From Scrofimicrobium sp. R131 (GTDB taxonomy: Bacteria; Actinomycetota; Actinomycetes; Actinomycetales; Actinomycetaceae): 64,000 bases of DNA. Every line of letters starts with the position of its first letter. The stretch's first letter is position 1. Below, in pieces: positions 57,033-64,000 of this stretch. The position numbers and the translations under genes are program-made. Under the pieces are notes generated by a model that did not search any database, had not been told where the DNA came from, and saw only the letters and a list, made by a program, of their open reading frames with translations. The stretch covers positions 1,798,001-1,862,000 of the forward strand of contig NZ_CP138335.1 of NCBI RefSeq assembly GCF_040256745.1, in the 5' to 3' direction.

Positions 57033-57406
57033 TAGTTCTTCTCCTTCTTAGCGCCGTAGTGTGAACGTGCCTGCTTGCGGTCGCGCACACCCTGGGTGTC
57101 CAGCGCGCCACGCACGATCCGGTAGCGAACACCGGGGAGGTCCTTGACCCGCCCGCCCCGCACCAGCACCATCGAGTGCTCCTGCAGGTTGTGCCCTTCA
57201 CCGGGAATGTAGGCGGTCACTTCGATGCCGTTGGACAGGCGCACACGGGCAACCTTACGCAGCGCCGAGTTCGGCTTCTTCGGGGTGGTGGTGTACACAC
57301 GCGTGCAAACGCCGCGGCGCTGGGGCGAACCCTGCAGGGCCGGACTGTCTGACTTAGTGCGCTTGCGCTTGCGGCCCTTGCGGACCAGCTGCTGAATAGT
57401 TGGCAC
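57032..57406 (-). CDS. rpsL: 30S ribosomal protein S12
   Basis: Decoding-centre protein and streptomycin-resistance target. I start it at GTG 57406 (GGAG five bases upstream), giving the universal N-terminus [19 protein letters not shown] and 124 residues. A longer in-frame version would add 25 unconserved residues. The loops [17 protein letters not shown] and [20 protein letters not shown] are wild-type in appearance, with Lys at the sites where resistance changes are known. Confidence 0.98.
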   Translation of the reverse strand: MPTIQQLVRKGRKRKRTKSDSPALQGSPQRRGVCTRVYTTTPKKPNSALRKVARVRLSNGIEVTAYIPGEGHNLQEHSMVLVRGGRVKDLPGVRYRIVRGALDTQGVRDRKQARSHYGAKKEKN

Positions 57407-57421
57407 TATTTCTCCGTCTCT

Positions 57422-57450
57422 TCGATACTGGGTGGTAATGCTGCTCTCAA
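57422..57450 (-). promoter_or_regulatory. Promoter of the str operon
   Basis: On the minus strand TTGAGA (57450-57445) and TATCGA (57427-57422) are 17 bp apart, just upstream of the rpsL ribosome site. This gives a very short leader of about 10 nt. Confidence 0.5.
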
Positions 57451-57634
57451 CGACCGGCTCCAGTTTGCGGGCAGAAAACACCGCTAGGGCCGGTGCGCCA
57501 TGACTGAAACCTTGACAGGCCAGGAGGATAACGCCCGGAGCTCACGGAGATGGAGCCCGCTGCCGCACCCGTTTGGGCGCAGACTGGGAACCCGACGTAT
57601 CGAGTACCGTCAATCAGCGTAATCGCTCGGGATT

Positions 57635-57652
57635 GCCCTCGTCAACGAGGGC
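57635..57652. other. GC-rich hairpin between divergent rpsL and the kinase gene
   Basis: GCCCTCG and CGAGGGC form a perfect 7-bp stem with a TCAA loop. Both flanking genes are transcribed away from it, so a terminator role would only block stray transcription. A protein-binding role is equally possible. Confidence 0.35.
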
Positions 57653-57707
57653 CCCTGTGGGATGGGACGCACTGGGCTGCCACCGGGGCCGCCAGCGCCG
57701 CCTCCCA

Positions 57708-57743
57708 CTTCACCCGGTCGAGGTTAACGGCGGGTTAACTTGC
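57708..57743 (+). promoter_or_regulatory. PHO-box-like direct repeats upstream of the kinase gene
   Basis: GGTTAAC occurs at 57722 and again at 57733, an exact 11-bp period, with TTCACC at 57708 just before. GGTGAAC/GTTCACC in 11-bp direct repeats is the known PhoP/RegX3-type box of actinobacteria. The block ends ten bases before the -35 box at 57754, consistent with autoregulation by the encoded regulator. Confidence 0.55.
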
Positions 57744-57753
57744 CCAACAGCGG

Positions 57754-57782
57754 TTGGCGCCCGCCGCGCCTAGACCTACAAT
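57754..57782 (+). promoter_or_regulatory. Leaderless promoter of the senX3-regX3-like operon
   Basis: TTGGCG (57754-57759) and TACAAT (57777-57782) are exactly 17 bp apart, and the kinase ATG begins seven bases after the -10 box. Transcription would start at or within a base or two of the A of ATG. There is no ribosome-binding site, which agrees with a leaderless mRNA. Confidence 0.7.
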
Positions 57783-57789
57783 CGGCACC

Positions 57790-58935
57790 ATGAGCGCTGA
57801 GCGAGACCCGCGGGACCGCCATTTGGCCCCCGCCCCGGCCGGAACCCCCGAGCCGAGCGCCCCCTCCTCCCCGGTCGAGGTGACCTCTTCCTACCCGGTG
57901 GCCAAGGCCATCCTGCATGAGCTGGACAGTTTCGCCGTCATCCTTGGCCCGGACCTGCAGCTGCTGTACGCCAACCCTGCCGCCCGCCAAAGCACCCACG
58001 TCTCCGGGATCGAGCTGTCAGATAGCCGCTTCCTGGCCCAGGCCAAGCAGGTGCTGAACACGGGCACCGCCACCTCCCACGTGAACGAGGACGAAACCCC
58101 GGTTCGGATTCAGTTCATCCCCCTCCCCGACCGGCACCTGGTGGTCCTGGTCGAGGACCTGGGTGAGGAGCAGCGGGTCCAGGCCATGCGCCGCGACTTC
58201 ATCGCAAACGTCAGTCACGAGCTGAAAACTCCGATCTCCGCCATCAGCCTGCTGGCCGAGGCGGTGGTCGAGGGGGCGGACGACCCGGAGGTGGTCCGCG
58301 AGTTCTCTAAGCAGCTCCTGAAGCAGGCTCGCCGCCTCGGTAACCTGACCCGCGACATCATCCAGCTGTCCGAGGCTCAGTCCGACCTGCGGCCCGAGGA
58401 TCGCCAGCCCGTCGACCTGCGCGAACTGGTGGTGCAGGAGGTGGAAGCCCACCGCGACCTGGCCACCGGCCAGGATGTCAGCGTGGAGCTGGTACTGCCC
58501 GAGCCGGCCTCGCGCCCCGCAATCACCGCCGGGGTGCCGTCGGCCCTGTCCACCGCGGTCGACAACCTGCTGTCCAATGCCATTCGCTATTCGCCGCCGG
58601 GCTCGCGCGTGCGGGTGACAATGACGTTTGAGAAGGACACGCTGATGGTGACGGTGGCGGACCAGGGCGAGGGGATTGCCCTCGAGCACCAGCACCGGAT
58701 TTTTGAGCGCTTCTACCGGGTGGACCGGTCCCGTTCCCGCGAGGGCGGCGGCACCGGGTTGGGCCTGTCCATCGCCCACCACATCATGCGCGGGCACGGC
58801 GGCGCAATTGACCTGTGGTCCCGTCCGGGCGAAGGCTCACAGTTCACCCTGACATTCCCGCTCCTGCGGCCCAGCCAGCTACCCGCCGATTCTCAGAAGA
58901 GAGATCCAGATGAACCAGCGAATCCTGCTAGTTGA
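57790..58935 (+). CDS. senX3: SenX3-like sensor histidine kinase without membrane segments
   Basis: Phosphate-starvation two-component kinase. ATG 57790 gives 381 residues and fits the leaderless promoter. Residues 1-35 are Pro/Ala-rich. Residues ~38-125 form a PAS-like domain (AILHELDSFAVILGPDLQLL). The H-box RRDFIANVSHELKTP carries His143, and N-box DNLLSNAIRYSPPGS, G1 DQGEGI, F-box and G2 GGGTGLGLS complete the ATPase. Catalytic blocks match mycobacterial SenX3 closely, but the two N-terminal transmembrane helices of that family are missing, so the protein looks cytosolic. The last 26 nt overlap the regulator gene. Confidence 0.88.
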   Translation: MSAERDPRDRHLAPAPAGTPEPSAPSSPVEVTSSYPVAKAILHELDSFAVILGPDLQLLYANPAARQSTHVSGIELSDSRFLAQAKQVLNTGTATSHVNEDETPVRIQFIPLPDRHLVVLVEDLGEEQRVQAMRRDFIANVSHELKTPISAISLLAEAVVEGADDPEVVREFSKQLLKQARRLGNLTRDIIQLSEAQSDLRPEDRQPVDLRELVVQEVEAHRDLATGQDVSVELVLPEPASRPAITAGVPSALSTAVDNLLSNAIRYSPPGSRVRVTMTFEKDTLMVTVADQGEGIALEHQHRIFERFYRVDRSRSREGGGTGLGLSIAHHIMRGHGGAIDLWSRPGEGSQFTLTFPLLRPSQLPADSQKRDPDEPANPAS

Positions 58936-59596
58936 AGACGAAGAGTCGATTTCCGCCCCCCTGGTGTTCCTGCTGGAACGCGAAGGGTACCGGGTGGAAA
59001 CGGTGGCAGACGGGAACGAGGCGGTGGCCCGTTTTTCCGACGGCGAGTTCGACCTGGTGTTGCTGGACCTGATGCTGCCCGGCCAGCCCGGCACCGAGGT
59101 TTGCCGCGCGATCCGCGCCCAGTCCAGCGTCCCGATCATCATGCTGACCGCGAAGGACTCCGAAATTGACGTGGTGGTTGGGCTGGAGCTGGGGGCCGAC
59201 GACTACATTACGAAGCCGTACGGCGCGCGCGAGCTGATTGCCCGGATCCGAGCGGTGATGCGCCGACGCGGGGAGGCGGAAGACCCGGTCTCCGCGGACG
59301 AAGTGCTAGACGAGGCGGGAATCATCCTGGACACGGAGCGCCACTCACTCACCGTTCGCGGCGAGGACGTCGCCATTCCCCTGCGCGAGTTTGAACTGTT
59401 GGAGTTCCTGATGCGAAACTCCGGTCGGGTCCTCACCCGCGGCCAACTGATCGACCGGGTGTGGGGCTCGGACTATTTTGGCGATACCAAGACCCTGGAC
59501 GTTCACATCAAACGCCTTCGCTCCCGGATCGAGGCGGACCCGGCTCACCCGGAGCTGATCACCACCGTTCGCGGGGTCGGCTACCGGTTCCGCTAG
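58910..59596 (+). CDS. regX3: RegX3/PhoB-like response regulator
   Basis: OmpR-family DNA-binding regulator, 228 residues. The receiver domain has acidic Asp10-Glu11, phospho-acceptor Asp53 (LLDLMLPG), Thr80 and Lys102. The winged-helix C-terminal half shows PLREFELLEFLMRNSGRVLT and TLDVHIKRLRSRIEADPAHP followed by RGVGYRFR. It is translated from within the end of the kinase gene and lies directly upstream of pst, so it almost certainly controls phosphate uptake through the direct repeats before pstS. Confidence 0.93.
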   Translation: MNQRILLVEDEESISAPLVFLLEREGYRVETVADGNEAVARFSDGEFDLVLLDLMLPGQPGTEVCRAIRAQSSVPIIMLTAKDSEIDVVVGLELGADDYITKPYGARELIARIRAVMRRRGEAEDPVSADEVLDEAGIILDTERHSLTVRGEDVAIPLREFELLEFLMRNSGRVLTRGQLIDRVWGSDYFGDTKTLDVHIKRLRSRIEADPAHPELITTVRGVGYRFR

Positions 59597-59675
59597 CGGC
59601 TGGGCAAACACCGGGGAAACGGAAGCTGCCCACCCGGATTTCCCCCTCGGATCCACCTCCAACCGGTCAGCAACT

Positions 59676-59719
59676 ATTCACCCAATGTTTACCTGAGTGC
59701 CACGGCGGTGTCACCGAGG
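59676..59719 (+). promoter_or_regulatory. PHO-box direct repeats upstream of pstS
   Basis: Four consecutive 11-bp units start at 59676: ATTCACCCAAT, GTTTACCTGAG, TGCCACGGCGG and TGTCACCGAGG. The first two, and less well the fourth, match the GTTCACCNNNN unit of actinobacterial PHO boxes. A possible -10 box, TAGCTT, lies at 59725-59730. The rest of the 185-bp spacer holds only a weak GGGGAAA/TTTCCCC hairpin. Confidence 0.7.
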
Positions 59720-59781
59720 CTGCCTAGCTTGGTCACTGTCGGGATCGACCCGACAATCCGTTAGTCAGAGGATGACAAGCT

Positions 59782-60915
59782 GTGAAAAATCAGGTGAAAT
59801 TGGGTGCACTTTCCGGTGCGGCCCTGCTGGCCTTGGCCGCTTTGGGCGGCTGCGCTGCCAACGAGGTGGGCGTTGCCCCCACCGAACAGTCCTCCGCCAG
59901 CGGGGCAGATGCTGCCGCTGACTCCAATCTTTCCGGCGAACTAATTGGCGCCGGTGCCTCCTCTCAGGGAGCCGCCGAAGAAGCCTGGATCGCCGCCTTC
60001 CAAAGCGCCCACCCGGGCGTGACCGTCAACTACGACCCCGCCGGGTCGGGAGCGGGACGCGAAACCTTCCAGCAGGGCGCCTCCGCCTTTGCCGGCTCCG
60101 ACCGCGCCTTCAAACTCGAAGAGATCGAAGCCGGCCCGTTCCAAAGCTGTGCCCCCGAGTCCGACATTGTCGAGCTCCCCGTCTACATTTCCCCGATCGC
60201 CCTCATATTCAATATTGAGGGCGTCGACTCGCTGAACCTGGACGCCGCCACCGTGGCCAAGATCTTCACCGGCCAAATCACCAAGTGGGACGACCCGGCC
60301 ATTGCCGAGCACAACCCCGGGGTGAAACTGCCCAGCACAAACATCACGGCGGTGCACCGCTCGGACGATTCGGGCACCACCGGCAACTTCACCGACTACC
60401 TGTCGGCCGCCGCCCCGAGTGACTGGACGGTCGGCTCGATCGAAACCTGGCCGACCGAGTTCGGCGGCGAGGGAGCCCAGGGCACCTCCGGAGTGGTGGA
60501 GGCGGTCTCCCGCGGGATCGGGACGATCGGCTACGCAGATGCTTCCCGCGCCGGCGAGCTGGGAACGGTGGCGCTGAAAGTCGGGGAAGAGTACGTGTCG
60601 TACTCGCCCGAGTCCGCCGCTGCCGTGCTGGATGCCTCCCCGCTAGAGCCGGGACGCACCGACCACGACCTGGCGATCGACCTGGACCGGACCACCGACC
60701 AGGCCGGGGTGTACCCGCTGGTGCTGGTCTCCTACCTGATCGCGTGCCAGGACTACCCCTCCGCTGAGACCGCGGACCTGGTCAGCAACTACCTGACCTA
60801 CGTGGTCAGCGCCCAGGGGCAGGAAGCGGCCGCCTCCGCGGCGGGCAGCGCCCCCATCTCCGAGGACCTGCGCGCCAAACTCCAAACGGCGATCTCAGCC
60901 ATCGGAGCCAAGTAG
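59782..60915 (+). CDS. pstS: Phosphate-binding lipoprotein PstS
   Basis: High-affinity phosphate-binding protein of the Pst ABC importer, anchored outside the membrane. GTG start with GAGG about eleven bases upstream; 377 residues. The signal peptide ends in the lipobox LGGC with Cys24. Phosphate-binding blocks include GAGASSQGAAEEAWIAAFQ, PAGSGAGRETFQQGASAFAG and HRSDDSGTTGNFTDYL. First gene of pstSCAB, preceded by PHO-box repeats. Confidence 0.96.
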   Translation: MKNQVKLGALSGAALLALAALGGCAANEVGVAPTEQSSASGADAAADSNLSGELIGAGASSQGAAEEAWIAAFQSAHPGVTVNYDPAGSGAGRETFQQGASAFAGSDRAFKLEEIEAGPFQSCAPESDIVELPVYISPIALIFNIEGVDSLNLDAATVAKIFTGQITKWDDPAIAEHNPGVKLPSTNITAVHRSDDSGTTGNFTDYLSAAAPSDWTVGSIETWPTEFGGEGAQGTSGVVEAVSRGIGTIGYADASRAGELGTVALKVGEEYVSYSPESAAAVLDASPLEPGRTDHDLAIDLDRTTDQAGVYPLVLVSYLIACQDYPSAETADLVSNYLTYVVSAQGQEAAASAAGSAPISEDLRAKLQTAISAIGAK

Positions 60916-60919
60916 ACCA

Positions 60920-61861
60920 ATGTACCCGGTGATTTCAATTGCGGAGGGGTCCAAGTCGGGCTCCTCCGCCCGGGGCGAAGGGCTCTTTGCCGGGGCCGGT
61001 CGCCTCGCCGCCGTCACGGTGGTGGCCATCCTGGCGGCCGTCGGCGCCTTCCTGGTGGTCCGGTCCGTCCCCGCCCTGGTGGCCGGGCCGGCCCAGGCCT
61101 CCCTCCTGGACGGCAACTTCGTTTCCTACGTGCTGCCGCTGCTGTTCGGCACCGTGTGGGCCGCCATCTGGGCTCTGGTCCTGGCGGTCCCGGTCGCGAT
61201 CGGGGTGGCGCTCTACCTGACCCACTACGCTCCGCCTCGGCTCCGGGCTGGGCTGGGCTACCTGGTCGACCTGCTGGCCGCCATTCCCTCCGTCGTCTTC
61301 GGCTTGTGGGGAATCACCGTGCTGGCCCCGGCCCTGCAGCCGATCTACGTCTGGCTGAATGAGCACCTGGGGTGGATCCCCCTGTTTAGCGGGACTGTCA
61401 GCGGCACCGGCAGAACCATCCTGACCGCCGGCGTCGTGCTGGCCGTCATGATCCTGCCGATTATCACCGCCCTCAGCCGGGAAGTGTTCCTGCAGTCCTC
61501 ACGCAGCGTCGAAGAGGCAGCCCTGGCGCTGGGGGCCACCCGGTGGGAGATGATCCGCCTGGCCGTCCTGCCCACCTCCCGCCCGGGCATGGTGTCGGCC
61601 GCCATGCTGGGCCTGGGCCGGGCCCTGGGCGAAACGATGGCGGTGGCCATGGTTCTGTCTGCCACCGGCACCATGACCCTGCAGCTGCTCACCTCCCAGA
61701 ATCCCTCGACGATCGCGGCCAACATCGCCCTGTCGTTCCCAGAGGCCTACGGGACCAACATCAACGTACTAATTGCCACCGGCCTGGTGCTGTTCGCCAC
61801 CACCTTCCTGGTGAATGCGGCGGCGCGCAAGATCCTGAGCCGCAGTGAGCGAGGCAAATAA
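60920..61861 (+). CDS. pstC: Phosphate ABC transporter permease PstC
   Basis: One of the two channel-forming permeases, 313 residues with about six helices. The first is VTVVAILAAVGAFLVVRSV. The periplasmic loop then the EAA-type loop facing PstB (SSRSVEEAALALGATRWEM) and GLGRALGETMAVAMVLSATG are typical. It starts four nt after pstS and overlaps pstA by one base. Confidence 0.95.
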   Translation: MYPVISIAEGSKSGSSARGEGLFAGAGRLAAVTVVAILAAVGAFLVVRSVPALVAGPAQASLLDGNFVSYVLPLLFGTVWAAIWALVLAVPVAIGVALYLTHYAPPRLRAGLGYLVDLLAAIPSVVFGLWGITVLAPALQPIYVWLNEHLGWIPLFSGTVSGTGRTILTAGVVLAVMILPIITALSREVFLQSSRSVEEAALALGATRWEMIRLAVLPTSRPGMVSAAMLGLGRALGETMAVAMVLSATGTMTLQLLTSQNPSTIAANIALSFPEAYGTNINVLIATGLVLFATTFLVNAAARKILSRSERGK

Positions 61862-62970
61862 TGGCTATCGAAACCACCGTCCTCTCCCCCACGCCGCGCC
61901 CGCTGGTCCCCCCGCAGGTCACGGCTCCACTGCGGGGCCCCTCCCGTCCGCTCCCACGGTCCGCGTCGACCGCCATCATTGGGGGCGCGATCGCCCTGTC
62001 AGTGGCCACCGCCTGGTTAGGTGGAACCCGCGAACCCAACCCGGCGGCTCTGCTGCTGCCCGCGGCCCTCGGGGCCCTGGTCGGGATGACGGTGACCATG
62101 GTGCTGTCTTGGCGAGTTGAGGGGCGCCGAGCCTCCGTCGACCGCCTGGCCACCACCCTGGTGACGGGATCGTTCCTGCTGGCGCTGGTCCCCCTTGGAT
62201 CCCTGGTGCTGACCGTGATCTCCCGCGGACTGGGACGGCTGGACGCCGAGTTCTTCACCCACTCGATGCGAAACATTACCGGGGCGGGCGGAGGGGCCCT
62301 CCACGCGCTGGTTGGGACCCTGCTGATCACCGGAGCGGCCGCCCTCATCGCCGTTCCCCTGGGCATTTTGACCGCGGTCTACCTGACCGAGTACGGCAGT
62401 GGCCGCCTCGCCCGCTCCGTCACCTTCCTGGTCGACGTGATGACGGGGATTCCCTCCATCGTGGCCGGGCTCTTTGCCTACGCGGCCTTCGCCTTCATCC
62501 TGGGTCCGCAGGCGCGGATGGGGATTGTCGGCGCGGTGGCGCTGGCCGTACTGATGGTGCCGGTGGTGATCCGCTCCTCCGAGGCGGTGCTGCGCCTGGT
62601 GCCGGCCGACCTGCGGGAAGCTTCCCTCGCGCTCGGGGTGCCCAAGTGGCGCACCATCTTGAAGGTGGTGCTGCCGACCGCCGCCGGTGGCCTGGCCACG
62701 GCGGTCATGCTCTCCATTGCCCGCGTCGTCGGCGAGACGGCTCCGCTGCTGATCACGGCGGGCTTCACCGCCTCGATGAACTACAACCTGTTCTCCGGGC
62801 GGATGCAGTCACTGCCGGTGTTCGTCTACACCCAGTTCGCCAACCAGGGAACCCCGGCCGAAGCCTTCCTGGACCGAGCCTGGACCGGCGCCCTCATTCT
62901 CATTGTCCTGGTGATGGCGCTGAACCTGTGCGCCCGCCTCGTTGCCCGCCGAGTGGCCAAGCAGCGGTAG
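61861..62970 (+). CDS. pstA: Phosphate ABC transporter permease PstA
   Basis: Second Pst permease, 369 residues. The conserved part has LITGAAALIAVPLGILTAVY, FLVDVMTGIPSIVAGLFAYA, the EAA loop LREASLALGVPKWRTILKVV and ARVVGETAPLLITAGF. About 90 N-terminal residues with two extra hydrophobic segments (AIIGGAIALSVATAWLGG and LLLPAALGALVGMTVTMV) precede the usual first helix, so it is longer than the ~300-residue norm; long PstA forms are known in actinobacteria. Confidence 0.94.
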   Translation: MAIETTVLSPTPRPLVPPQVTAPLRGPSRPLPRSASTAIIGGAIALSVATAWLGGTREPNPAALLLPAALGALVGMTVTMVLSWRVEGRRASVDRLATTLVTGSFLLALVPLGSLVLTVISRGLGRLDAEFFTHSMRNITGAGGGALHALVGTLLITGAAALIAVPLGILTAVYLTEYGSGRLARSVTFLVDVMTGIPSIVAGLFAYAAFAFILGPQARMGIVGAVALAVLMVPVVIRSSEAVLRLVPADLREASLALGVPKWRTILKVVLPTAAGGLATAVMLSIARVVGETAPLLITAGFTASMNYNLFSGRMQSLPVFVYTQFANQGTPAEAFLDRAWTGALILIVLVMALNLCARLVARRVAKQR

Positions 62971-62985
62971 TCGAAAGAATCTGAC

Positions 62986-63765
62986 ATGTCGAAAAGCATT
63001 ACCATTGACAACCTGAACGCCTACTACGGCAACTTCCTGGCCGTGGAAGACATCAACATGCACATGGCCCCGCGGACGGTGACAGCGTTCATCGGCCCGT
63101 CCGGCTGCGGCAAATCCACCCTGCTGCGGACGATTAACCGGATGCACGAGGTGAACCCCGGGGCCCGGGTCGACGGGAAAATCCTGCTGGACGGGGAAGA
63201 CCTGTACGATCCGGCGGTCGACCCGGTCCGAGTGCGGCGCCAGGTCGGGATGGTCTTCCAACGCGCCAACCCCTTCCCCACCATGTCGATCCGCGAGAAC
63301 GTCCTGGCCGGAGCGCGGCTGAACAATCGGCGGCTGCCTAAGGACGAGGCGGAACAGTTGGTCGAGGGGGCCCTGCGCGGGGCCGGCCTGTGGGACGAGG
63401 TGAAGGATCGGCTGGGCAAGTCCGGCTCCAGCCTGTCCGGGGGTCAGCAGCAGCGCCTGTGCATTGCCCGCGCGATTGCAGCCGGTCCGCAGGTGCTCCT
63501 GATGGACGAGCCCTGCTCGGCGCTGGATCCGATCTCGACCGCCACCATCGAAGAGCTGATTGCCGAGCTGAAGCAGCACTACACGATCATCATCGTTACG
63601 CACAACATGCAGCAGGCGGCCCGCGTTTCTGACAAGACGGCCTTCTTCAACATTGCCGGAGCGGGCAAGCCCGGCAAGCTGGTCGAATATTCGGACACCG
63701 ATCTGATGTTTTCGAACCCGCTGGTCGAGGCGACTGCGGACTACGTGTCCGGCAGGTTCGGGTAA
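62986..63765 (+). CDS. pstB: Phosphate ABC transporter ATP-binding protein PstB
   Basis: ATPase that powers phosphate import, 259 residues. Walker [10 protein letters not shown], signature [20 protein letters not shown], Walker [14 protein letters not shown] and the switch histidine in [16 protein letters not shown] are complete. PstB-specific [20 protein letters not shown] and [19 protein letters not shown] are present. It ends the operon; no phoU follows before the repeats at the window edge. Confidence 0.97.
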   Translation: MSKSITIDNLNAYYGNFLAVEDINMHMAPRTVTAFIGPSGCGKSTLLRTINRMHEVNPGARVDGKILLDGEDLYDPAVDPVRVRRQVGMVFQRANPFPTMSIRENVLAGARLNNRRLPKDEAEQLVEGALRGAGLWDEVKDRLGKSGSSLSGGQQQRLCIARAIAAGPQVLLMDEPCSALDPISTATIEELIAELKQHYTIIIVTHNMQQAARVSDKTAFFNIAGAGKPGKLVEYSDTDLMFSNPLVEATADYVSGRFG

Positions 63766-63804
63766 CTGCGGGCGGGCCGGCGGCGGACAGCCGGGGCTGG
63801 CGGG

Positions 63805-63873
63805 CTGGCGGGTCGCTGGTCGCGGGGCTGGCGGGTCGCTGGTCGCGGGGCTGGCGGGTCGCGGGCTCAGAAC
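63805..63873. repeat. 23-bp tandem repeats after pstB
   Basis: The unit CTGGCGGGTCGCTGGTCGCG(GGG) begins at 63805, 63828 and 63851; the third copy is incomplete. It lies between the pstB stop and the 105-bp repeat array. Its function is unknown; slippage-generated GC-rich DNA is the simplest reading. Confidence 0.8.
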
Positions 63874-63875
63874 GG

Positions 63876-64000
63876 TGGCAAACCCCGCACAACGCTGGCA
63901 AACCTGGGCCCAACCGGCCCGCGACGGCTCAAAACCCCAACGTTTGCCAGCGGTTCGCTATGTTTGCCAACAGCAGCGACTGGCAAACATCCCCAAACGC
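63876..64000. repeat. 105-bp repeat array, right-edge copy, continuing beyond the window
   Basis: TGGCAAAC boxes at 63876 and 63981 are again exactly 105 bp apart. The unit has the same order of paired TGGCAAA boxes, C-rich middle and two GTTTGCCA boxes 20 bp apart as the array at 19391-19660. The second copy reads TGGCAAACATCCCCAAACGC up to the edge, identical to copy two of the left array. Confidence 0.85.

Overview
This window comes from a high-GC Gram-positive actinobacterium, most likely a member of the Actinomycetaceae (Actinomyces/Schaalia-like). That placement is an inference. It rests on the ribosomal operon content, SenX3/RegX3-type phosphate control, sortase-assembled fimbriae of the FimA/FimP type (YPKN pilin motif, LPxTG), DUF5979-type surface domains, and frequent GTG/TTG starts with 1- or 4-nt gene overlaps. 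No species can be named from the sequence alone.

Layout from left to right. (1) 1-18931, all minus strand: the core ribosomal block, read from the right as S10 operon (rpsJ to rpsQ), spc operon (rplN to rplO), secY-adk-map, infA-rpmJ-rpsM-rpsK-rpoA-rplQ, a ROK-family glucokinase overlapping truA, then rplM-rpsI. Hairpin terminators or leaders mark the operon borders. (2) About 19.2-53.0 kb: an accessory island of cell-surface genes, all minus strand, lying between tuf and rpsJ, two genes that are often close neighbours in bacteria. It holds a 2549-residue LADTG-anchored protein; a copper nitrite reductase with two polytopic membrane proteins; pilus operon 1 (propeller adhesin, shaft pilin, class C sortase); an adhesin-plus-shaft pair with no sortase; an orphan adhesin of the same family; and pilus operon 2 (propeller adhesin, shaft pilin, class C sortase). 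AT-richer promoter regions separate these units. (3) 53.0-57.4 kb, minus strand: the str operon (rpsL-rpsG-fusA-tuf) with a strong terminator after tuf. (4) 57.8-63.8 kb, plus strand: a SenX3-like histidine kinase and RegX3-like regulator, then pstS-pstC-pstA-pstB, with 11-bp direct repeats resembling PHO boxes ahead of both the kinase and pstS. (5) The right edge enters a tandem-repeat array.

How the genes work together: the ribosomal, translation-factor and secretion genes form the usual growth-rate-controlled block. The fimbrial genes encode at least three shaft pilins and four candidate tip adhesins that share a C-terminal module, served by two class C sortases. The shaft and sortase genes of both complete operons are separated by a perfect 14-bp stem-loop with related arm sequence, which could set a high pilin:sortase ratio. 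The nitrite reductase carries complete type 1, type 2 and catalytic residues plus an extra N-terminal blue-copper domain, so it is probably an active periplasm-side enzyme or NO/nitrite detoxification system. The phosphate module looks self-contained, but the kinase has no membrane segment and no phoU is visible.

The most unusual DNA feature is a 105-bp intergenic tandem repeat built from paired TGGCAAA/TTTGCCA boxes. It occurs at the S10-side edge of the surface island and again, with the identical 105-bp period, at the right end of the window 44 kb away.
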